A DNA stretch of 46,341 nt from an uncultured Oscillospiraceae bacterium (lineage in GTDB: Bacteria; Bacillota; Clostridia; Oscillospirales; Oscillospiraceae): NCBI GenBank assembly GCA_944385425.1, contig CALWXD010000035.1:1-46341 (forward strand), read 5' to 3'. The notes beneath the pieces are model-generated. The model saw only the letters and a list, made by a program, of their open reading frames with translations, ran no database searches and was not told the DNA's origin. Shown here piece by piece: positions 24,269 through 33,324 of this stretch (position 1 is its first letter; every line of letters starts with the position of its first letter). Both the position numbers and the translations under genes were made by a program.

Positions 24269-24601
24269 TCACTGCAAATAGTCCGCCAGCTCCTCCCGCC
24301 GGCACAGGGATACGTCCCGCTCCTCCCGGGCCAGGAGGGCGGCCACCTGCCGGCCTACCTCGTTTAGGCCGCAGTCCACAATCACAATAGAGCCAAAGCC
24401 CCCCTGCTCATAGCGCAGCTGCTCCAGGGTGCGCACCGTGTGCTCCAGACCGTTGGCGGCGCCCCGGGCGGGGACCATGGCCACCACATGGTGCAGCGTC
24501 TCCCGCCGCAGCCGGAGGAACACGCTCACCGCCAGCCACAAGAGCGTTGCAAGGCCGATGGCGGCCAGCATGGCCACCAGGCCGTCCTGCAGAAGTCTCA
24601 T
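24269..24601 (-). CDS. Hypothetical protein with one N-terminal membrane helix (110 aa)
   Basis: I do not recognise the family. Residues about 7-29 form a hydrophobic helix (LVAMLAAIGLATLLWLAVSV), followed by a cytoplasmic region that looks like a small alpha/beta domain (HHVVAMVPARGAANGLEH, then FGSIVIVDCGLNEVGRQVAA). The latter half resembles a glycosyltransferase-like or Rossmann-type strand pattern but lacks a known active site. The ATG at 24601 follows AGAGGTGAG. It lies 17 nt before recD2 and about 50 nt after the COG2426-type gene, so the three probably form one operon. Start position and strand are well supported; function is not. Confidence 0.75.
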   Translation of the reverse strand: MRLLQDGLVAMLAAIGLATLLWLAVSVFLRLRRETLHHVVAMVPARGAANGLEHTVRTLEQLRYEQGGFGSIVIVDCGLNEVGRQVAALLAREERDVSLCRREELADYLQ

Positions 24602-24648
24602 CGTCTCACCTCTGCCCATCCTATGCCGCGGCGGCGGCGCAGGTGCGC

Positions 24649-25131
24649 TCAGAGGGAGAGGACGCCGTAGGTCAAAACGGCGATGATGCACCCCGCGGTC
24701 AAGACCCCCGCCACGATGGCGGGGACGGCGGTCTTCAGCCGCATATCCAGGGCGGCGGCAATAAGGGCCCCGGTCCAGGCGCCGGTGCCGGGCAGGGGGA
24801 TGGCCACAAAGATGAACAGCCCCCAGGTCTGGTATTTGAGCACCGCCGCCTTTTTCTTTTCCGTCCGCGCCTCCACCCACTGTACCGCCCCCCGCACCAG
24901 GGGGACATGCTCCTTCAGCCAGGCGAAGACCCGCCGGATAAAGAGGATGAGGAAGGGCACGGGGAGGATATTGCCCAGGAAAGCGGCCAGGAACGCCGCC
25001 GGCAGGGGCAGCCCCGCCGCCACGCCGAAGGGGATGCCCCCCCTGAGCTCCACCACCGGCAGCATGGACACCAGGATGGTGAAACAAAACTCCCCCAGCT
25101 GGGTCTCGTTGAGCCATTGCTGAAGATCCAT
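24649..25131 (-). CDS. Small multidrug-export-like membrane protein (COG2426 type)
   Basis: The 160-aa integral membrane protein matches the Sm_multidrug_ex (COG2426) pattern: VSMLPVVELRGGIPFGVAAG near the N-terminus, FLGNILPVPFLILFI in the middle, and VAIPLPGTGAWTGALIAAAL in the second half. About four to five membrane segments are expected. Despite the family name, transport function is not established. The ATG at 25131 follows AAGGAG. It begins 46 nt from the edge of the MITE-like element at 25177, which has landed in its upstream region. Confidence 0.85.
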   Translation of the reverse strand: MDLQQWLNETQLGEFCFTILVSMLPVVELRGGIPFGVAAGLPLPAAFLAAFLGNILPVPFLILFIRRVFAWLKEHVPLVRGAVQWVEARTEKKKAAVLKYQTWGLFIFVAIPLPGTGAWTGALIAAALDMRLKTAVPAIVAGVLTAGCIIAVLTYGVLSL

Positions 25132-25176
25132 AGTCGCTCCTTTTTCCCCAATAGGGAATGGTTCTCTTGAGAACGG

Positions 25177-25662
25177 TTTTCCGCCCCCCATTCTCTTTTT
25201 GAAAAAAGACTAGACCCGCAGGTCTGTGTCGGAGGGCAACCGCCGCTGTGCGGCGGCGCTTGGCCCGGAGACGGAACGGGCCGCGGCCGGTCCAAGAGAA
25301 AAACTTTTTGCCGAACAGGGAAAGTTTCTTGTTTCCCTGCTCGGTCTTTTCTCCTTTCGCTGCGCATTGTGTCTCCCTGCGTCACCGACCGCGCTCCCCG
25401 CTGGCGCTCAGCGCTGGTGCAGCGGTAGGCGGTAGACCCATCCCTGCCCCGCCAGGGCAGCGCCTAGTGAAACGGAAGGCGCGGAAAGAGGAGCAGGTAC
25501 ACACAACGGCGGCGAAAGAAACTCGGTCTAACAAAAGGAGGACAGACTTCCCCCGCTGGTAAAAGCGCCCTTTTCTTTTCCACCGTCCACGGCGCTTTTC
25601 TTTTCGGCATGGCGAAAAGAAAAGGGGGGTGGAAAATCAAAAAGAGAATGGGGGGCGGAAAA
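25177..25662. mobile_element. MITE-like element with perfect 26-bp terminal inverted repeats
   Basis: The 486-bp segment is bounded by perfect 26-bp inverted repeats (25177-25202 and 25637-25662; core CCGCCCCCCATTCTCTTTTT). The inside holds several GC-rich hairpins and no credible gene; open frames in it are low-complexity and repeat-derived. The left 113 bp recur at 28618-28730 and parts of the right half recur inverted at about 28865-29050. No transposase is seen, so movement would need one supplied elsewhere. The remaining gap 25663-25723 before the uvrA stop shows no clear terminator. Confidence 0.7.
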
Positions 25663-25723
25663 CGTTTTGAAAAAACGAATTTATAAAGACTAAGTGGTGC
25701 GCCCTCAAAGGGGGCGAAACGCC

Positions 25724-28555
<2,832 letters not shown>

Positions 28556-28617
28556 GGAATGGGTTCTCCTTTTTAAAGGGGCGAAGGCCCCTTTTCCTCT
28601 TTTTGCAACAAAACATG

Positions 28618-28730
28618 TTCCGCCCCCCATTCTCTTTTTGAAAAAAGACTAGACCCGCAGGTCTGTATCGGAGGGCAACCGCCGCTGTGCGGCGGCGCTT
28701 GGCCCGGAGATAAACGGGCCGCGGCCGGTC
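28618..28730. repeat. Partial copy of the MITE-like element upstream of uvrA
   Basis: From 28618 the sequence follows 25179-25289 almost base for base: 24 of the 26 terminal-repeat bases, then the GACCCGCAGGTC and CCGCCGCTGTGCGGCGG hairpins, with a few mismatches. It then diverges. No matching right end is found, so it is a truncated or rearranged copy in the same orientation. Confidence 0.75.
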
Positions 28731-29227
28731 CTCGTCGGCACAAGCTGCGCATTGGTCGCTCTGCCGCTCGTGGCAGAGCTCCCTCGCTGCGCTGCGCCTC
28801 CTCTCCCCACCGGACCCGCTGCGCTGGGCTCCGGCGGGGGCCCCGTAAAAGGGCGCTTTTTCCAATAGGGAAAGTCTGCCCCTCTTTCACTAGACCGATC
28901 TTCTTTCGCCGCCGTTGTGCGTATCTGCCTCTCTTTCCGCGCCTTCCGTTTCACTAGGCGCTGGCCTGGTGAAAGGCGGAGGCTGTTACCTCCGTTTCCC
29001 GCCGCACCAGCGCTGAGCGTCAGCGGGGAGCGCGGAAAGAGGAGCAGAGGGACACGTTTCGCAGCGAAAGCCGCTGTCCGCTGACGGGAGAAGAGAGAGC
29101 CGCCACGGTCTGCCCACACGGGGGCCGGGGTGTCCCCGGCGGCGTTTTGGGTACTTTTTCGCCGTGGAAAAAGTACCTCGCCCGGAGGCGAAACCTCCTC
29201 TCCCATTGGGGGACGAAAACCATCCGA
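28731..29227. repeat. Mosaic of repeat modules between uvrA and the XRE gene
   Basis: This gap has no credible gene. Bases about 28865-29050 match 25380-25570 in inverted orientation (shared CTTTCGCCGCCGTTGTG and GCGCCTTCCGTTTCACTAGG tracts). Bases 29108-29181 are an inverted copy of 30391-30464 (73 of 74 positions). That block holds two perfect hairpins, 29124-29130/29134-29140 and 29150-29160/29167-29177. Confidence 0.7.
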
Positions 29228-29461
29228 TCAACGGTTGATCTCCTTCTTCTCTGTCCGCCCCAGCAGGTAGTCCGTGGACACGCCGAAGTACTCTGCCAGC
29301 TTGAGCAGCATCAGAGATGGGACGTTAATCCGCCCCGCTTCAATATCTTGGTAATGCCGCTCCGTTTTATCCAAAAAGAGCGCTATTTGTTTCTGTGTCA
29401 GCTTTTTTTCTTTTCGCAGCAGCTTCAGCCGCTCTGAAAACAATTGCAGATGTTCTTCCAT
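29228..29461 (-). CDS. Small XRE-family regulator (77 aa), divergent from a small gene
   Basis: This is a one-domain repressor with helix-turn-helix LTQKQIALFLDKTERHYQDIE (about residues 21-41), followed by INVPSLMLLKLAEYF and the common tail GVSTDYLLGRTE. Codon use is less GC-rich than the housekeeping neighbours, which hints at a different origin. The ATG at 29461 has AGGGAA upstream. It is divergent from the 82-aa gene at 29543, and the 81-nt gap contains repeated AATCTCGT-type half-sites over a consensus promoter, so it very likely controls that gene. Inverted 74-bp repeats flank the cassette. Confidence 0.88.
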   Translation of the reverse strand: MEEHLQLFSERLKLLRKEKKLTQKQIALFLDKTERHYQDIEAGRINVPSLMLLKLAEYFGVSTDYLLGRTEKKEINR

Positions 29462-29473
29462 ATCAATTCCCTG

Positions 29474-29528
29474 TTGACAGAATTTTAATCTCGTGCTATA
29501 CTGAAATAAATACGAGATTTAATCTCAT
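29474..29528 (+). promoter_or_regulatory. Consensus promoter with XRE-type half-sites
   Basis: A perfect TTGACA (29474-29479) is 17 bp from TATACT (29497-29502), reading towards the 82-aa gene. AATCTCGT (29487-29494, within the spacer) is mirrored by ACGAGATT (29512-29519) and followed by AATCTCAT (29521-29528). GAGATTTAATCTC (29514-29526) is itself a palindrome. Binding by the divergent XRE protein would block the promoter. Confidence 0.75.
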
Positions 29529-29542
29529 ATTTGGAGGGCGTT

Positions 29543-29791
29543 ATGGACAATGTCTATGAGTGGCTCTATGACCACTACTTCAAGCCCTACGAGGGGGAGA
29601 TCCTGCGCTCCTACCGGGATCTGGCGGACGCCGTCAGCGCCGCGGAGGAGCGTCTCCTTGCCGGCGGCGATCGGCTGGACCGGGCGGACGACCTGGCCAT
29701 GTGCCGCCGGGCCCTGGGGACCGCCGCCTTTGCCGCGGGGCTGTACTTTGGCAGCCGCCTGGTGGCGGACCTGGGCTTTCTGGGGGACTAG
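29543..29791 (+). CDS. Hypothetical small protein under XRE control (82 aa)
   Basis: This acidic, helical protein has an N-terminus MDNVYEWLYDHYFKPYEGEI, a central charged region and a more hydrophobic C-terminal helix (ALGTAAFAAGLYFGSRLVAD). The layout resembles small uncharacterised Firmicutes proteins with an F-x-x-G-x-x-x-G-x-R-L tail, but I cannot name the family. The ATG at 29543 follows GGAGGG. It has a near-consensus promoter with repressor-like half-sites and is divergent from an XRE gene, an arrangement seen in switch-like or toxin-antitoxin-like pairs. Nothing in the protein itself indicates toxicity. It converges with ybaK with a four-base overlap. Confidence 0.75.
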   Translation: MDNVYEWLYDHYFKPYEGEILRSYRDLADAVSAAEERLLAGGDRLDRADDLAMCRRALGTAAFAAGLYFGSRLVADLGFLGD

Positions 29792-30270
29792 ACCACATCC
29801 GCCACCTGGGCCCCCACCAGGGCGATGAGGTCCGCCGGCTTTAGGCAGATCTGGTACCCGATCCTCCCGGCGGAGACGGTGATGGTCTCCCCCTCCGGGG
29901 CGGTCTGGTGGAACACCGTGGGGAAGGGCTTTTTCATCCCCACCGGGGAGCAGCCCCCGTGGACATACCCGGTGAGGGGCAGCAACTCCCTCTGGTGGAG
30001 CATGGCCACGGATTTCTCCCCCACGGCCCTGGCGGCCTTTTTGAGATCCAGGGTGGCGGCCACGGGGATGTCGAACACATAGTATCCCCCGGAGGCGCCC
30101 CTGGTGACCAGGGTCTTGAACACCCGGTCCGGGTCCTGGCCCATGGTCCTGGCCACCGTGACCCCGTCCACGGCCACCCCCTCCTCGTGGGGGTAGGTGA
30201 GGGCGGTGTAGGGGATCTTCTTCTGATCCAGGATCCGCATGACGTTGGTTTTTTCTTCCTTTTTGGCCAT
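29788..30270 (-). CDS. ybaK: Cys-tRNA(Pro)/Cys-tRNA(Cys) deacylase YbaK
   Basis: YbaK/EbsC proteins hydrolyse misacylated Cys-tRNA(Pro). The 160-aa protein shows the family signature: NVMRILDQKKIPYTALTYPH, VFKTLVTRG, YYVFDIPVAATLDLKKAA with the catalytic-site lysine region, GYVHGGCSPVGMKKPFPT, and SAGRIGYQICLKPADL. The ATG at 30270 follows AAAGGAGG; upstream in-frame codons are repeat DNA. The stop overlaps that of the convergent 82-aa gene. It lies inside the segment bracketed by the inverted 74-bp repeats. Confidence 0.95.
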   Translation of the reverse strand: MAKKEEKTNVMRILDQKKIPYTALTYPHEEGVAVDGVTVARTMGQDPDRVFKTLVTRGASGGYYVFDIPVAATLDLKKAARAVGEKSVAMLHQRELLPLTGYVHGGCSPVGMKKPFPTVFHQTAPEGETITVSAGRIGYQICLKPADLIALVGAQVADVV

Positions 30271-30390
30271 AAAAGAAACCTCCTTTCCCCCAGCCGGGGC
30301 GTGGGCTCTTTCCTTCCCCGTTGCCGGAAAAGGGCGTTCCCTTGTTAGGGGGAGTATTTCCATCTCCGAGGGAGCGTTTCGCGCTCCGGC

Positions 30391-30464
30391 GCGAGGTACT
30401 TTTTCCACGGCGAAAAAGTACCCAAAACGCCGCCGGGGACACCCCGGCCCCCGTATGGGCAGAC
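30391..30464. repeat. Inverted copy of the 29108-29181 repeat
   Basis: This segment is the reverse complement of 29108-29181 with about one mismatch in 74. It keeps the two perfect hairpins (30395-30405/30412-30422 and 30432-30438/30442-30448). Weaker similarity continues to about 30540. The rest of 30271-30816 holds further repeat-like sequence (30488-30570 resembles 28908-28975) and no credible gene. Confidence 0.8.
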
Positions 30465-30816
30465 AGGGGCGGCCCATCCCTATCCCACCAGGCTGTCCTC
30501 TTCTTTCGCTGTGCGTCGTGTCTGCCTGCGTTGCCGACCGCGCCTTCCGTTTTCACTAGGCGCTGCCTGGGCGCTTATCCCGGCAGATTCGTCTCCTGGG
30601 CCGTGCCTACCTGGGTGGTCATCGGCAGTCGGAGCTCGGGATCCTCTGCACCGGGAGACACCGCCGGGAAGCGGCGCAGGTAGCGAGGGCCGCAGAGGGT
30701 AACGAGAACACCAAGTCAGCGTCAGCGGGAATCAGCGCAGAGGCAGTTCCCCGACCACGCGCCGCCGACAACTGCCCAGCTGCCCGAGTGGCAGCTCCCG
30801 TAAATTTCCTGGGGTT

Positions 30817-30942
30817 CTTAGGGGATGAAATTTTGAGGACCGTTCGCCGCCCTTTGGCGATAAGGTCCGACAATTTTATCCCCTAAGCCAGTTTTTGCCT
30901 ACTTTTGTCTGGTGACAAAAGTAGGTCGTCCCCGGGGGGACG
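30817..30942. repeat. Long imperfect hairpin and related stem-loops before the uvrB 3' duplication
   Basis: CTTAGGGGAT...GGACC (30817-30841) pairs with GGTCC...ATCCCCTAAG (30864-30887) over about 24 bp with few mismatches. Next come a perfect 12-bp hairpin (30898-30909/30914-30925) and CGTCCCC/GGGGACG (30927-30942). The 12-bp hairpin resembles the one at 29150-29177 in place and shape but with paired base changes on both arms. Confidence 0.65.
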
Positions 30943-31034
30943 AAACCTCCCCGTCCCTTTCGGCAGGCCCTGCCGATGAGCACCGCAGAAAATGGGGAGC
31001 GGAACCGCCTTTTCCCGGCAGCAAAGCCAGGCCC

Positions 31035-31110
31035 TCAGCCCTCCTTCCGCAGCTCGATGAGCCGGTCCCGCAGGATGGCGGCGTACTCGAATTCCAGCAT
31101 CTTCGCCGCC
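31035..31110 (-). pseudogene. Duplicated 3' end of uvrB
   Basis: On the minus strand this 76-nt segment reads [20 protein letters not shown], then RKEG and a stop. It repeats the last codons of uvrB, which end in RKNK. Nucleotide identity to the true uvrB end is about 90 percent over 69 nt, with several synonymous differences (GCC for GCG, CTGCGG for CTCAGA). It has no start and no gene body, so it is a 3'-end duplicate downstream of uvrB. Confidence 0.88.
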
Positions 31111-31242
31111 GCCCCGCCGCCTTAGGCAGCGGGGGCCCCGAAAGAATTGCGCCTGCGCGGCGGAAATAAATGCCGCCTTGCGCCAAGGCTCTGCCTGCGG
31201 CATAGCGCTTGTGCGCCGCGCTTGCGGCGTGGAAGGAGGCGG
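31111..31242 (-). mobile_element. Small structured element between uvrB and its duplicated 3' end
   Basis: This segment of about 132 nt resembles 39653-39792 downstream of tpiA. Shared blocks, in minus-strand order, are CTCCTTCC near the gene stop; AAGCG followed by a TGC-GCAG stem; CCTTG-CGCA; a hairpin with an ATTTATTT loop (31159-31177, GGCGG/CCGCC); then a TTT-GGG-CCC block. No open frame is convincing. It may be a small mobile or RNA element; see findings. Confidence 0.6.
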
Positions 31243-33207
31243 CTACTTGTTCTTCCTCAGCTCGATGAGCCGGTCTCTGAGGATCGCCGCGTACTCGAAT
31301 TCCAGCATCTTCGCCGCCTCCTTCATCTCCTTCTCCAGGCGCTGGATCTCCCGCTCGGTCTCCGCCTTCGTCAGCTTTTTGCCGGACTGCCGCTGGGCGG
31401 CCTCGGCGCTCTTGGAGATCTCCAGCACCTCCCGGACAGACTTGATGACGGTCTTGGGCACAATGCCGTGGGCCTGGTTGAAGGCGTCCTGTTTCTCCCG
31501 GCGGCGCTGGGTTTCATCCATGGCCCGGCGCATGGAGGGGGTGACGGTGTCGGCGTAGAGGATGACCATGCCGTCGGCGTTTCGGGCCGCCCGGCCGATG
31601 GTCTGGATGAGGCTGGTCTCGCTGCGGAGGAACCCCTCCTTGTCCGCGTCCAGGATGGCCACCAGGCTCACCTCCGGCATATCCAGGCCCTCCCGCAGAA
31701 GGTTGATGCCCACCAGTACGTCGAACTCCCCCAGCCGCAGGTCCCGGATCAGCTCCATCCGCTCGATGGTCTCCACGTCGTGGTGCATGTAGCGGACCTT
31801 GATGCCCGCCTGGGTGAGGTAGACGGTGAGGTCCTCGGCCATCTTTTTGGTGAGGGTGGTCACCAGCACCCGCTCGTTTCGGGCGGAGCGGGCGTTGATC
31901 TCGCCGATGAGGTCGTCGATCTGGCCCTCCACCGGCCGCACCTCCACCCTGGGGTCCAGAAGGCCCGTGGGCCGGATCAGCTGCTCCACCACCTGGTCCG
32001 CCCGTCCCCGCTCGTACTCGCCGGGGGTGGCGGAGACGTAGATCACCTGGTTGAGCCGCTCCTCGAACTCGCCGAATTTCAGCGGCCGGTTGTCGAAGGC
32101 GCAGGGCAGGCGGAACCCGTACTCCACCAGGCTCTCCTTCCGGGCCCGGTCGCCGTTGTACATGGCCCGGACCTGGGGCAGCGTCACATGGCTCTCGTCG
32201 ATAAAGAGGACAAAGTCCTCCGGGGGGTAGTCCAGCAGGGTGTGGGGCGGGGAGCCCACCGGCCGCCCGTCAATGACCCGGGAGTAGTTTTCGATGCCGG
32301 AGCAGTAGCCCAGCTCCTGCATCATCTCGATGTCGTAGAGCACCCGCTGCTTGAGGCGCTGGGCCTCCACCAGCTTGTTCTCCTCGTTGAGCTCCCGGAG
32401 CCGGTCCTCCAGCTCCCGGTAGATCTCCTGGATGGCGGCGTCCATCTTCTCCTTGGGGGTGACGTAGTGGGTGGCGGGCCAGATGGGGACGTGGCTGAGG
32501 ACCTTGGTCACCGCCCCGGTGAGGGGCTGGATCATGCTGATGCGGTCCACCTCGTCGCCGAAGAACTCCACCCGGATGGCGGCGTCCTTCCAGTAGGCGG
32601 GGTAGACCTCCACCGTGTCCCCCCGGACCCGGAACATGTTCCGGTCAAAGGCCACGTCGTTGCGCTCATAGCGGATGTCCACCAGCTTTTTCAGCAGCTC
32701 ATCCCGCTCCAGGGTCATCCCCGGCCGCAGGGAGATCATCATCTTGGCGAAGTCCTCCGGCTCGCCCAGGCCGTAGATACAGCTCACCGAGGCCACCACG
32801 ATCACGTCACGCCGCTCCAGCAGGGCGCAGGTGGCGCTGAGCCGCAGCCGGTCAATTTCGTCGTTGGTGGAGGCGTCCTTCTCGATATAGGTGTCTGTGT
32901 GGGGGATATAGGCCTCCGGCTGGTAGTAGTCGTAGTAGGAGACAAAGTACTCCACGGCATTGTTGGGGAAAAACTCCTTGAACTCCGCGCACAGCTGGGC
33001 GGCCAGGGTTTTGTTGTGGGCCAGCACTAGCGTGGGACGCTGGATCTGCTCGATGACCTTGGCCATGGTGTAGGTCTTGCCCGAGCCGGTGACCCCCAGG
33101 AGCACCTGCTCCCGAAGGCCGTCGTCGATCCCCCGGGAGAGGGCCTCAATGGCCTGGGGCTGGTCCCCGGCGGGCTTATACTCAGAAATGACTTCAAATT
33201 TCGGCAT
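31243..33207 (-). CDS. uvrB: Excinuclease ABC subunit B
   Basis: UvrB verifies damage handed over by UvrA and recruits UvrC. The 654-aa protein has Walker [17 protein letters not shown] (about residues 37-52), the beta-hairpin region [20 protein letters not shown], the DEAD-like [10 protein letters not shown], helicase motifs [20 protein letters not shown] and QTIGRAARN, and the C-terminal UvrC-binding coiled coil ending [11 protein letters not shown]. The ATG at 33207 is preceded by GGGAGAGAG. Codons just before the stop (CTCAGAGACC...AGGAAGAACAAG) are less host-like than in the duplicated end at 31035, which could mean the present C-terminus was replaced. Confidence 0.98.
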   Translation of the reverse strand: MPKFEVISEYKPAGDQPQAIEALSRGIDDGLREQVLLGVTGSGKTYTMAKVIEQIQRPTLVLAHNKTLAAQLCAEFKEFFPNNAVEYFVSYYDYYQPEAYIPHTDTYIEKDASTNDEIDRLRLSATCALLERRDVIVVASVSCIYGLGEPEDFAKMMISLRPGMTLERDELLKKLVDIRYERNDVAFDRNMFRVRGDTVEVYPAYWKDAAIRVEFFGDEVDRISMIQPLTGAVTKVLSHVPIWPATHYVTPKEKMDAAIQEIYRELEDRLRELNEENKLVEAQRLKQRVLYDIEMMQELGYCSGIENYSRVIDGRPVGSPPHTLLDYPPEDFVLFIDESHVTLPQVRAMYNGDRARKESLVEYGFRLPCAFDNRPLKFGEFEERLNQVIYVSATPGEYERGRADQVVEQLIRPTGLLDPRVEVRPVEGQIDDLIGEINARSARNERVLVTTLTKKMAEDLTVYLTQAGIKVRYMHHDVETIERMELIRDLRLGEFDVLVGINLLREGLDMPEVSLVAILDADKEGFLRSETSLIQTIGRAARNADGMVILYADTVTPSMRRAMDETQRRREKQDAFNQAHGIVPKTVIKSVREVLEISKSAEAAQRQSGKKLTKAETEREIQRLEKEMKEAAKMLEFEYAAILRDRLIELRKNK

Positions 33208-33324
33208 GGTTTCTCTCTCCCGACAGGCGTTTCGGTCTGCAGGCCGGGGACCGGCCCGGCGCCGCAAGCTCTCCCCCTGCGGGGGGAGAAAAGAGGGGAC
33301 TTGCGCCCCCTCTTCCCGTACCGC

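Noticed and set aside
31035..31320. Diversity-generating retroelement (template and variable repeats at a gene 3' end)
   Set aside because: Differences between the two uvrB ends are mostly synonymous and not confined to adenines, there is no reverse transcriptase nearby, and uvrB is not a display protein.
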